A stretch of 64,000 bases of DNA from Actinacidiphila yanglinensis (GTDB lineage: Bacteria > Actinomycetota > Actinomycetes > Streptomycetales > Streptomycetaceae), in contig NZ_FNVU01000002.1 in NCBI RefSeq assembly GCF_900107965.1, forward strand, positions 372,001-436,000. The letters run 5' to 3'. The position numbers were made by a program, and so were the translations under genes. The notes below the pieces were generated by a model, which did not search any database, was not told the origin of the DNA, and saw nothing but the letters and a program-made list of their open reading frames with translations. Position 1 is the first letter of the stretch, and each line of letters opens with the position of its first letter. Shown one piece after another: positions 42,224 to 49,922 of the stretch.

Positions 42224-43081
42224 TCACACCGTCGCGACCAGGAAGTCCTCCCCGCTGGAGGGCCGCAGCCCGTCGGGGCGGCCGGCGAAGTAGCGGCCGG
42301 CGAGGTCGGTCCCGGAGACGTGGTGGGCGCTGCCGAAACCGGCCACCCGGGCCATGGCGAGCATCTCCTCCGGGGCGTAGAAGCTGATGAACGGCGTGCG
42401 GGAGGTGGCGGCGTTGCGCAGGGTCGCCTCGCGGACCGGGAGGTCGACGGCGTCGACGAGTTCGGTCGGCAGCTGGAACGTCATGGCGAGCGTCGTGCCC
42501 GGGGCGAGCGCGGCGATCTCGCGCAGGGTCGCCTCGGTGGCCTCCCGGGTGAGGTACATGGTGACGCCCGTGGAGACGACGACGGCGGGCCGGGTGGCGT
42601 CGAACCCGGCGCCGGCCAGCCGCTCCACCCAGGAGTCGCCCGCCTCGAAGTCCACCGGGACCAGCCGCAGCCGGTCCGGGACGCCGTAGCCGAGCTCCTC
42701 CAGCCGGCGGCGCTTCCACGCCTGCGGGCCGGGCTGGTCGACCTCGAACACCCGCAGCCCGGCGGTGGTCGCGGGCTCACGCTGGGCGAAGGTGTCCAGC
42801 CCGGCGCCGAGGATGACGTACTGGCCGACGCCCTGCCCGGCCCGCTCGGCGACCAACTCCTCGACGAAGCGGGCCCGGGAGACGATGGCCGCGCGGAACC
42901 CGCGGGTGCTCCGCGGGTCCATGTCGGGCCGGTCGCGCCACGATTCGGCCGGGGCCAGCAGCCGCAGCCCCACCTCGTCCTCGAACACGTGCGGCGGCGG
43001 GTCGACCTGGACGTGCATCGCGCGCCAGAGCGCGACCCGCTCCGCCGAACTCTCCGGTGCCTGGTCCTGTTCGGTGGTCAT
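42224..43081 (-). CDS. SAM-dependent methyltransferase, LCMT-like family (TIGR00027 type)
   Basis: 285 aa from ATG 43081. Motif I is 'YVILGAGLDTFAQREP', followed by 'RVFEVDQPGPQAWKRRRLEELG' and 'VVVSTGVTMYLTREA', which define the actinobacterial family related to leucine carboxyl methyltransferases. The C-terminus has 'FYAPEEMLAMARVAGFG'. The substrate is unknown. Its start is 1 bp from the VOC stop, so the two genes are co-translated with the small ribbon-helix-helix gene before them. Confidence 0.92.
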   Translation of the reverse strand: MTTEQDQAPESSAERVALWRAMHVQVDPPPHVFEDEVGLRLLAPAESWRDRPDMDPRSTRGFRAAIVSRARFVEELVAERAGQGVGQYVILGAGLDTFAQREPATTAGLRVFEVDQPGPQAWKRRRLEELGYGVPDRLRLVPVDFEAGDSWVERLAGAGFDATRPAVVVSTGVTMYLTREATEATLREIAALAPGTTLAMTFQLPTELVDAVDLPVREATLRNAATSRTPFISFYAPEEMLAMARVAGFGSAHHVSGTDLAGRYFAGRPDGLRPSSGEDFLVATV

Positions 43082-43082
43082 C

Positions 43083-43427
43083 TCAGCCCTTTCCCGGTGC
43101 CTGCAGGCTCCACAGCCGGCCGTCCGGGTCCCGGACGGTCATCTCCCTGGTGCCGTAGTGGGTGTCCTCGAACGGTGTGACCACCTCGACCCCCGGTCTG
43201 GCCCGGAACGCTTCCTCGTCGGGCACCTTCAGCACCATCCGTGCCTGCGGCTCCTGGTCCGCCGGGACCTCCGCGACGAACACGGTGGGGCCGCTGCGGC
43301 TGCGCAACTGGCCGGAGTGGTGGTCGGTCTCGAAGTCCAGCTCGTAGCCCAGTGCCTGGAAGAACCCCGCCGCCTTTCCCCAGTTGTGGGTCGTCAGGAA
43401 CACCGCGTCGATGCCCTCGGTCGTCAT
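43083..43427 (-). CDS. VOC/glyoxalase-fold protein
   Basis: 114 aa from ATG 43427. Two beta-alpha-beta-beta-beta units are visible, with 'AVFLTTHNWGKAAGFFQALG' at the start and 'THYGTREMTVRDPDGRLWSLQ' at the end, the usual metal-ligand and C-terminal signature of VOC proteins. Functions range from fosfomycin- or bleomycin-type resistance to dioxygenases, and the sequence does not decide. It is the second gene of the RHH-VOC-methyltransferase operon. Confidence 0.92.
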   Translation of the reverse strand: MTTEGIDAVFLTTHNWGKAAGFFQALGYELDFETDHHSGQLRSRSGPTVFVAEVPADQEPQARMVLKVPDEEAFRARPGVEVVTPFEDTHYGTREMTVRDPDGRLWSLQAPGKG

Positions 43428-43428
43428 G

Positions 43429-43602
43429 TCAGCCGTCCTTTCCGGGGGGTTGCTGCCGCTCGGGGTCGCCGAGGTAGGCCCGCAGGGCCTCCGCGACCAG
43501 CGCCGACAGCGACATCCCCGACTCGATGGAGCGGTGCTTGACCTGCTTGATCAGCCCGATCGGGAGATACACGTTGAACTGCTTGACGTCCTCGTCGGCC
43601 AT
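43429..43602 (-). CDS. Ribbon-helix-helix (CopG-like) small DNA-binding protein
   Basis: 57 aa from ATG 43602. The beginning '[19 protein letters not shown]' is the beta-strand plus first helix of an RHH fold, and '[18 protein letters not shown]' is the second helix with the conserved turn. Dimers of such proteins bind palindromic operators. A perfect palindrome containing tandem TGCTAGC lies 10 bp upstream of the start, so autoregulation of the operon is expected. The gene has 1 bp between its stop and the VOC start. It could be the antitoxin-like half of a pair, but no toxin is seen. Confidence 0.88.
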   Translation of the reverse strand: MADEDVKQFNVYLPIGLIKQVKHRSIESGMSLSALVAEALRAYLGDPERQQPPGKDG

Positions 43603-43611
43603 GCGGCAGAG

Positions 43612-43625
43612 GCTAGCATGCTAGC
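43612..43625 (-). promoter_or_regulatory. Palindromic operator before the RHH operon
   Basis: GCTAGCATGCTAGC is a perfect 14-bp palindrome that also contains two tandem copies of the half-site GCTAGC 8 bp apart, the arrangement RHH dimers bind cooperatively. It sits 10-23 bp upstream of the RHH start, with an AT-rich flank (TTGCTAGC, CTAGAAAGC) that could include the -10 region. Confidence 0.7.
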
Positions 43626-43640
43626 AATCTAGAAAGCTAT

Positions 43641-43677
43641 GACCTGGACCTGGACCTGGACATGCACCTGGACCTGC
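43641..43677. repeat. (ACCTGG)n hexamer repeat
   Basis: About six imperfect copies of GACCTG/ACCTGG in tandem, interrupted once by CATGC. It lies in the 341-bp gap 43603-43943, in which no gene is supported. A short tandem-repeat locus with no clear role. Confidence 0.7.
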
Positions 43678-43881
43678 TGCCCGGCGCGTTCTCCGGGTGG
43701 TCTGCTCGACGGCGGCTGCCCGGTGATGGGCTGTCCCACCCGCCCCACCGTTCGCATCTGTTCCCCGGCATCCGGCGCCACGGTGACGCTCGGCCCCCCG
43801 TCAGGGGAACTCCGGTTGAAGCGCGGAGGACGCTTCGATGACATCCGCCTGGGGGCCCGCTGTGCGTACATCCATCGGAGG

Positions 43882-43922
43882 GAGGGTCGAGTCTGAGTCT
43901 GCGATCGGCCTCCTCGACCCTC
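43882..43922 (+). other. Leader hairpin upstream of the acyltransferase
   Basis: GAGGGTCGAG (43882-43891) pairs with CTCGACCCTC (43913-43922) around a 21-nt loop, ending 21 bp before the acyltransferase ATG. It may be an mRNA leader structure or a read-through barrier. Confidence 0.45.
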
Positions 43923-43943
43923 AGCGAAAGAGCCCCTCCGACG

Positions 43944-45101
43944 ATGAACCCCGCATCCCCCCCGTCGCTCGACCAGCCGCCCGCCCGCGCGCTCCCCGCC
44001 GAACTGCCCGCCCCCTCGGCGGGCGCGGCGACGGCACCCCCGTCCGCCCCGGCACCGCGCGGCCGGCTGCGCGCGCTCGACGGGCTGCGGCTCCTCGCCG
44101 CCCTGATGGTGTGCAGCTACCACTACGCCGGCCGCGGCGGCGACATCGACCAGTCGTGGGGCCGCTCGCCGGCGAAGCTCTTCCCGCACCTGGCCGGGCC
44201 GTTCTCCTACGGCTGCCTGGGCGTCGAGATCTTCTTCGTGATCAGCGGGTTCGTGATCTGCATGAGCGGCTGGGGCCGCGACCTGAAGGGCTTCGTGGTC
44301 TCGCGTGCCACCCGGCTCTACCCCGCCTACTGGGCCGCGCTCGTCCTCGTGACGGTGGTCCTGGGCCTCGCCGGCCGCCACCAGGTCTCCCGGCCTGACC
44401 TGCTGACGAACTTCACGATGCTCCAGATGCCGGCCGGCGCCGAACGCGTGCTCGGCGTGTGCTGGACGCTCTGGGCCGAGATGCGCTTCTACCTGCTCTT
44501 CGCGCTGGCCGTGGTGTGGCCCGGCGCCACCCGCCGCCGCGTGCTGGTCTTCTGCGGGGTGTGGACCGTCCTCGCGCTCTACGCCCAGAGCTCGGGGGAG
44601 GCGTTCGCGAAGACCGCCCTGATGCCGGAGTACGCGCCGTTCTTCGTGGCCGGGATGGGCCTGTACCTGGTGTACCGCTTCGGCCACGACGCCATGTCAT
44701 GGGGCGTGGTCGCGGTCGGCTTCCTGCTCGGCCAGCGCGAGGCGGTGAAGGCCAACGTCGCCCCCGCGCACATGGAGGTCTTCCACCACCGCACGTCCTT
44801 CGGCGTCGTCCTGGTCGTCGCCCTCGGCTTCGCGGCGGTGGCGGCGGTCACCCTGGTCCCGTCGGTGGCCCGCCTGAACTGGCGCTGGCTGACCACGGCC
44901 GGCGCCCTGACGTACCCCTTCTACCTCGTGCACGATCACCTCGGCATCGTGGCGATAGCCGTCGCCGTGCACAGCACGCCGCTGCCGCCGCTCGCGGTCC
45001 TCCTCCTCGTGCCGCTCGCGATGCTCGTGCTCGCCTGGCTGCTCCACCGCCTGGTCGAGAAACCCCTCGCGCCCCGCCTCAAGCGGGTCCTGCTGCGCTG
45101 A
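43944..45101 (+). CDS. Acyltransferase-3 family membrane protein
   Basis: 385 aa from ATG 43944. A Pro/Ala-rich lead (1-37) is followed by 'RLRALDGLRLLAALMVCSYHY' with the catalytic-type His of the family, 'GVEIFFVISGFVICMSGWG' and 'RATRLYPAYWAALV', then about ten membrane helices ending in 'LVEKPLAPRLKRVL'. OafA-like proteins of this family O-acylate surface polysaccharides, antibiotics or peptidoglycan. No glycan cluster is adjacent, so the acceptor is unknown. Confidence 0.93.
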   Translation: MNPASPPSLDQPPARALPAELPAPSAGAATAPPSAPAPRGRLRALDGLRLLAALMVCSYHYAGRGGDIDQSWGRSPAKLFPHLAGPFSYGCLGVEIFFVISGFVICMSGWGRDLKGFVVSRATRLYPAYWAALVLVTVVLGLAGRHQVSRPDLLTNFTMLQMPAGAERVLGVCWTLWAEMRFYLLFALAVVWPGATRRRVLVFCGVWTVLALYAQSSGEAFAKTALMPEYAPFFVAGMGLYLVYRFGHDAMSWGVVAVGFLLGQREAVKANVAPAHMEVFHHRTSFGVVLVVALGFAAVAAVTLVPSVARLNWRWLTTAGALTYPFYLVHDHLGIVAIAVAVHSTPLPPLAVLLLVPLAMLVLAWLLHRLVEKPLAPRLKRVLLR

Positions 45102-45173
45102 GGGCTCTCCGGCGACGCCTTCCTGCGACGACAGCCCTGCCGCGACGAGTTCCGTGCCGCGCCGAGCGCGCGG

Positions 45174-45752
45174 TCAGCCGCCCGCCCGCGTCAGGGCGAC
45201 GTCCAGCACGACGAGCAGAGCGTCGCGCACGGAGCCGCGCTCGCGGGCGTCGAAGGTGATGACGGGGACGCTCTCGGCGACGTCCAGCGCCCAGCGCACC
45301 TCGTCGAGGGTGTGCTCGACGTGGCCGTCGAAGGCGTTCACGGCGACGGCGAACGGTATGCCGCGGTGCTCGAAGTAGTCGACGGCGGCGTAACAGTCGT
45401 CCAGCCGCCGGGTGTCCACGATGACGAGCCCGCCGAGGGCGCCCTGGACCAGGTCGTCCCACATGAAGCCGAACCGCTCCTGGCCCGGGGTGCCGAAGAG
45501 GTAGAGCTTCAGGCCGTCGTCGATGGTGAGGCAGCCGAAGTCCATCGCCACGGTGGTGGTGGTCTTGTGCGGGGTGTGGCTGAGGTCGTCGACCCCGGCG
45601 GCCACCTCGGTGATCGCGGCCTCGGTGGTCAGCGGCCGGATCTCGGAGATCGCGCCGACCGCGGTGGTCTTGCCGACCCCGAAGCCGCCCGCGACCACCA
45701 TCTTCACCGGCAGCGGCGGCGCGGCCCGGCCCGGCGCCTCAGTCGCTGTCAC
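45174..45752 (-). CDS. cvnD: Ras-like GTPase of conservon 2 (CvnD)
   Basis: 192 aa from GTG 45752, which overlaps the end of cvnC by 14 bp; ATG 45791 would add 13 residues and also has a ribosome site. The P-loop is 'GGFGVGKTTAVG', the switch 'HKTTTTVAMDFGCL', and the G3-like motif 'LFGTPGQERFGFMWDDLV' again has TPGQ. 'VAVNAFDGHVE' is the specificity region. It is the last gene of the operon. No P450 or other oxidative gene follows, unlike operon 1. Confidence 0.93.
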   Translation of the reverse strand: MTATEAPGRAAPPLPVKMVVAGGFGVGKTTAVGAISEIRPLTTEAAITEVAAGVDDLSHTPHKTTTTVAMDFGCLTIDDGLKLYLFGTPGQERFGFMWDDLVQGALGGLVIVDTRRLDDCYAAVDYFEHRGIPFAVAVNAFDGHVEHTLDEVRWALDVAESVPVITFDARERGSVRDALLVVLDVALTRAGG

Positions 45753-46152
45753 GGACTGTCCCCCGGGAGCCGGGGATGGTGCGGAGACCATCGATAACCC
45801 TTCGCAGTACGGAAACGTCGCGGGCGATGTCGGCGCTCGGAACGTACACCGACAGGTGGCCGCCCGCCGCCAGGTCCTCGGCGAGTACCCGGACCACGTT
45901 GAGGTGCAGCCGCAGGATGGCCGCGATCTCGGCCACCGACTGCGGCCGGCGGCAGGCCGCCACGATGTCGTGCCGCTCGAACGACATCAGGTCCAGCCGC
46001 TCCAACCCGGCTGCGGTCGCCACGAGTTGGGTCTCCACCGGCATCGGCGGCGTGGCACCCGGGTCCGCGTCCGCCCCGGCCACCCGGCCGGCCGTCACCA
46101 GGAACGGCCGTACGGCGGGCGCCCGATCGACCGGTTCGTCACCGGCGCCCAC
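45739..46152 (-). CDS. cvnC: DUF742 protein of conservon 2 (CvnC)
   Basis: 137 aa from ATG 46152. The DUF742 core includes 'VRPFLVTAGRV' near the start and 'RRPQSVAEIAAILRLHLNVVRVLAEDLAAGGHLSVY' in the middle, with the helix pair typical of a winged-helix fold. It follows cvnB after a 182-bp gap, longer than in operon 1, so a second promoter or a processing site may exist there. Confidence 0.92.
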   Translation of the reverse strand: MGAGDEPVDRAPAVRPFLVTAGRVAGADADPGATPPMPVETQLVATAAGLERLDLMSFERHDIVAACRRPQSVAEIAAILRLHLNVVRVLAEDLAAGGHLSVYVPSADIARDVSVLRRVIDGLRTIPGSRGTVRDSD

Positions 46153-46334
46153 GGGCGTTCACCTCCTCGCGGTGAGCCGTCAACGGTCGGTTGCCGGCGG
46201 TCGGTTGTCAGTGGTCAGGGTGGTCAGGGGCGATTGGTGCGGTCAAGTCCCGTACGGCCAGGGGCCGGTGACCCGGTCGGCGATCCGTGACCGGTGGTCG
46301 ATGGCCGGGCTGGTGACCGGTGGCCGCAGGTTGC

Positions 46335-46793
46335 TCAGCGGGGCGACGGCGAACCCACGGAGTTCTTCAGCTCCAGGACGAGTTGCGGGCTCAGCGCGGC
46401 CCCGGCCCGGTTGGCGAAGACGGTCATCTCGTAGGCGATGTTGCCGAGCTTGGCCTCCTTGGAGGTCACCACGCCCAGGACGGCACCGCTGCCGATCGCC
46501 GAGATCAGGATGTGCCCCTCGGCCAGGTCGATGATCACCTTGTTCAGGGTGCCCAGACCGTAGTTGCCCGCGGCCCCCGCGGCCAGGCTGGTCATGCCCG
46601 AGACGATCGCCGCGAGGCGTTCGGAGTCGGCCGGGTCGCGCAGTTGCGACACCGCGATCAGCAGGCCGTCGGAGGACACCGCGATGGCGTCCACGACTCC
46701 CGCGGTCTCCGTGGCGAAACGATTCAGCAACCAGGTGAAGTCGGCTGCGGCAGCCCGCAGTTCCTCGGCCCCGCCACCTGTCGGCGTCGTCAC
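46335..46793 (-). CDS. cvnB: Roadblock/LC7 domain protein of conservon 2 (CvnB)
   Basis: 152 aa from GTG 46793 (4-bp overlap with the cvnA stop). The whole protein is one roadblock domain: 'FTWLLNRFATETAGVVDAIAV', 'SSDGLLIAVSQ', 'LAAIVSGMTSLAAGAAGNYG', 'VIIDLAEGHILISAIGSGA' and 'IAYEMTVFANRAG'. It should bind CvnD and link it to the CvnA kinase. Confidence 0.94.
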   Translation of the reverse strand: MTTPTGGGAEELRAAAADFTWLLNRFATETAGVVDAIAVSSDGLLIAVSQLRDPADSERLAAIVSGMTSLAAGAAGNYGLGTLNKVIIDLAEGHILISAIGSGAVLGVVTSKEAKLGNIAYEMTVFANRAGAALSPQLVLELKNSVGSPSPR

Positions 46794-49555
46794 TCTTCGG
46801 CTCCTTCCGGGTGCCCCGTGTCCAGTGTGGTGCCGCGGCTGCCGGTGTCGGCCGTCGCGGTGTCGCGGTGTGCTCGTGCCACCGCCGCCTCGAACTCGTC
46901 CAGTTCGCTGCGGACCTGCTCGGCGTCGGCGGCAGGGCGGTGGGGGGTGGGGGATGCGGATGTGGGGGCGGGTGCGGCGGAGGCGGCCTCGCCGAGCGTG
47001 GTGGCGAGAGTCGCGCCCTTCACCCGGCGACGCAGCGTACGCGACCCTGTGCCCGCGTCCTCGGCGGCCCCGGGCGCGGCGGGCGCCTGCGCGGTGCCGC
47101 GACTGTCCGGTGCCGCGGAAGCGGCGGACGCGGCGGAGGTGCCCGACCCGCTCGACAGCGTCACCTCGCGCGCGTGGAACGCCCCGCCCGCGCGGGCGCG
47201 TTCGACCGACGCCGCGGCCGTGCTGATCGCCGGGTCGCGCCGCGGCACACGGCGGGGGAGCGGCGCCGGCGCGTCCGTGTCGGCGCCGCGCTGGTCGCCG
47301 CGCGGGGGCCCGTCGGCGGTCTCCGGGTGCGGGCGGGCCGGGCCCGCCACCGGCACCCGGGCGGCATGCCCCGCTCCCGGCTCGGTCCGCGGCTCGCCGT
47401 CGGCCCGCTCCCGTCCGGCCGCCGCGGCACCTGCCGCGGACGCCTGGTGGTCGGAGCGGGGCCGCTCGGACCTCCCGCGCATCCCGGTCTCCGCCGTGGC
47501 AGTGGACCGTTGCCCCGCGGTGCCGCGCGCCGGCTTCGCCGGCTCCGCGAACGGGCTCATCATCAGCAGCAGCGAGGAGGGGATGGCCACCTGCGCGGTG
47601 ACGCCCCCGCCCCGGGTACGGGTCAGCGTGACGCGTACGCCCCAGCGCCGGGCCAGGCTGCCGACCACGAACAGGCCGAGCACCTTCGTGGGCACCAGGT
47701 CCAGGCGCTCGCGGCGCACCAGCCGGGCGTTCTCCTCGGCCAGCCGCGCCGCGCTCATCCCCAGGCCGTGGTCGGTGACCTCGATCAGCGCGCCCTCCGA
47801 GCGGGTGCCCACGGTCACCTCGACCGGGCTGCGCGCGGGTGAGAACGCGACGGCGTTCTCCAGCAACTCGGCGAGCATCAGCGTCAGGTCGGCGATGATG
47901 TCGGGCGCGACGGTGACCTCGGTGTCGGCGCTGAGCGCCACCCGCTGGTAGCCCTCGATCTGGCCGAGCGCGGCGCGCACCACGTTGGTGAGCGGGGTGG
48001 GACCCGCCTCCTGGCCGGTCTCGCGGATGCCGGCCAGCAGCATCAGGCTGTCGGCGTTGCGCTGGAGGCGGACCGCGAGGTGGTCGATGCGGTAGAGCCG
48101 GTCCAGCAACGCCGGGTCGGTCTCCCCGCGCTCCACCGCGTCGATCAGCGAGAGTTGACGGGCCGTCAGATTGCTCACCCGGCGGCCGACGTTGCCGAAC
48201 ATCTCGGCGGTGTTCCGGCGGCTGAGCACCTGCCGCTCCAGGAGCGCGCCCGCGGTGGTCTGCACCCGGTTGAAGGCGGCGGCCAGGTCGCCGATCTCGT
48301 CCCGCGCGGTGACCGGCATCTCGCGCAGCCGGGGCGGGCCCGCGTCCACCGCGTCCTCGTCGGCGACCCGGGCGAGTTCCTGCCCGGCCACCTCCGCGAC
48401 CTCGGTGGCCGCCGCGGTCAGCGCCTGCACCGGCCGGATCACCGAGCGGCGGATCGTCACCGACAGCGCCAGCCACAGTGCGAACGCCACCAGCGCTGCG
48501 GCCAGCAGCCAGACCGCCCGCCACCAGGCGTCGTCCGAGGCGCGGTCGGCCCGGTCGGCGATCTGGCCGATCAGAGAACCGGTGACCCGCAGCCGGCTCT
48601 GCGCCTGCCGCTGGTAGTCGGGGTAGGCCTTCAGCGCGGAGGTGAAGGCCGCCTTGATCGCCGCGGGGCCGTTGGCCTGCAGCGCGCTCGGGTCGACCTG
48701 GAGGCCGGCGTACTCCTGGGAGATGGTGTTCCAGGCGGTGCCCTGCTCGATCGCGGCCAGTTCCGTGCTCTGCGCGGCGGTCGCGTAGCGGCCGAACCGG
48801 GCCGCCTCGGTGCTGTAGACCTGCTGGGCGCCGACCGCGTTCACGAACTCGATCAGCGCGTTGGAGTCGCCGGTCTGCGCGGAGAACACGCTGGTCTCGA
48901 AGGAGCTGTGCGCGGCCTCGGCGCGCAGCAGCGAGTCCAGCAGGCTGCCGGTGCGGGTGGTGGAGAGGTTCCCGCTGCGGTCCAGGTCGAGGCCGTCGAT
49001 CAGGTCGTTCATCGTGGAGGTGTACGCCGGGTCGATGTTGTCGGCGGGGAGGTAGCTCTGCTCCACGGTGCTGCGCAGGCTGCTCAGGCCCTCGATCTCC
49101 TTGAGCACCTGCTCCTCCGCGGCCGGCAGCCGCGACCCGAAGGAGCGGCGGACGGTGTCGACCTGCAGGTCCACCGCCTTCTGGGCGGCGCGGTAGGCGG
49201 TCAGCGACGGGCGGGCGCCGGTGGTGGCCGACTCGTAGCGCACCGACAGCAGCAGTGCCTGCTGGTGCTCGGACTCGACCCGGTCGACCAGCGTGGCGAC
49301 CTGGCGGCTGCTGCGGACCAGCCGGGCCGCGGAGCCCGCGTCCCGGGCCTGGCCGACCAGCCCGCTGATCACGTACGCGAGCAGCAGGGCGACCACGATC
49401 AGCGGCACGCCGAGCAGGACGTCGAGCTTGCGCCGGAAGGGACGCCGGTCGGCAAAACGGGCGAGTGCGGACATTCGGGACGATGCGGGATCGTCCCGAC
49501 CGCCGGCCGGTGCCGGACGCTCCTGCTCCGGCCTGCTCGCCCCGCCCACGGACAT
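46790..49555 (-). CDS. cvnA: Nitrate-sensor-like membrane histidine kinase of conservon 2 (CvnA)
   Basis: 921 aa from ATG 49555 (GAGGAGGG upstream). After a short Pro/Arg lead, membrane helix 1 (about 48-68, 'VPLIVVALLLAYVISGL') precedes an external helical NIT-type nitrate/nitrite-sensing domain (70-330). Helix 2 ('AVWLLAAALVAFALWLALSV', about 345-364) is followed by HAMP ('RPVQALTAAATEVAEVAG'). A kinase region contains 'RVSNLTARQLSLIDAVERGE', then the ATP-binding 'LTLMLAELLENAVAFSPARS', 'EVTDHGLGMSAARL' and 'GLFVVGSLARRWGVRV'. A canonical phospho-His box is not evident. The last 270 residues are Pro/Ala/Arg-rich. It is a complete model for the truncated copy at the left edge. Confidence 0.93.
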   Translation of the reverse strand: MSVGGASRPEQERPAPAGGRDDPASSRMSALARFADRRPFRRKLDVLLGVPLIVVALLLAYVISGLVGQARDAGSAARLVRSSRQVATLVDRVESEHQQALLLSVRYESATTGARPSLTAYRAAQKAVDLQVDTVRRSFGSRLPAAEEQVLKEIEGLSSLRSTVEQSYLPADNIDPAYTSTMNDLIDGLDLDRSGNLSTTRTGSLLDSLLRAEAAHSSFETSVFSAQTGDSNALIEFVNAVGAQQVYSTEAARFGRYATAAQSTELAAIEQGTAWNTISQEYAGLQVDPSALQANGPAAIKAAFTSALKAYPDYQRQAQSRLRVTGSLIGQIADRADRASDDAWWRAVWLLAAALVAFALWLALSVTIRRSVIRPVQALTAAATEVAEVAGQELARVADEDAVDAGPPRLREMPVTARDEIGDLAAAFNRVQTTAGALLERQVLSRRNTAEMFGNVGRRVSNLTARQLSLIDAVERGETDPALLDRLYRIDHLAVRLQRNADSLMLLAGIRETGQEAGPTPLTNVVRAALGQIEGYQRVALSADTEVTVAPDIIADLTLMLAELLENAVAFSPARSPVEVTVGTRSEGALIEVTDHGLGMSAARLAEENARLVRRERLDLVPTKVLGLFVVGSLARRWGVRVTLTRTRGGGVTAQVAIPSSLLLMMSPFAEPAKPARGTAGQRSTATAETGMRGRSERPRSDHQASAAGAAAAGRERADGEPRTEPGAGHAARVPVAGPARPHPETADGPPRGDQRGADTDAPAPLPRRVPRRDPAISTAAASVERARAGGAFHAREVTLSSGSGTSAASAASAAPDSRGTAQAPAAPGAAEDAGTGSRTLRRRVKGATLATTLGEAASAAPAPTSASPTPHRPAADAEQVRSELDEFEAAVARAHRDTATADTGSRGTTLDTGHPEGAEE

Positions 49556-49832
49556 GACGCCCTCCTCCGTGACTTTGACCACGTTCGTCAGCTTAGTCGG
49601 CTGGAAGTGGCTGAAAACTCCCCGCGTCAGTCCGGGAATGGTCGTCAACTGCCCGGAGACTACCTCGTCTTGCCGTCCGGCAGCTGGCCGGATTATCAAG
49701 ATCGTGTTAAGTCCGCACCGCGCGCAGGTGCCCGCGGGGCGGATCCTTCGCAGGTCAGGGCGGTGCCGGTGGCAGACCGACGCGACACTTTGACCGCGTC
49801 GATGCCAATCGGTGACCGGGCTTCACTTGACT

Positions 49833-49917
49833 GAGCCGGAAGCGGCTGGATTGGATCGTCGCTGAGGCGTGTTTCGAACATCGTTGATCATCTTTCGAAC
49901 AACCGAGCCGGAAGCGG
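49833..49917 (+). repeat. 13-bp direct repeat before the osmoprotectant lipoprotein
   Basis: GAGCCGGAAGCGG occurs at 49833-49845 and 49905-49917, 72 bp apart. The second copy spans the ribosome-binding region of the next gene. The 367-bp gap 49556-49922 has no gene and serves as divergent promoter region for cvnA and the lipoprotein. Confidence 0.6.
49872..49901 (+). promoter_or_regulatory. TTTCGAACA direct repeats
   Basis: TTTCGAACA at 49872-49880 and again at 49893-49901, 21 bp apart (two helical turns), 22-51 bp before the lipoprotein start. Each contains the palindrome TTCGAA. The spacing suggests a regulator site. Confidence 0.55.
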
Positions 49918-49922
49918 AAACC

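Noticed and set aside
43641..43677. Repeat unit as a CRISPR or coding WT-repeat protein
   Set aside because: The repeats are only 6 bp with no spacers, and the Trp-Thr frame has no start context or conserved continuation.
46153..46334. Extra small gene between cvnB and cvnC of conservon 2
   Set aside because: Repetitive GGTCAGTGG-like words and no frame with a ribosome site or protein-like sequence.
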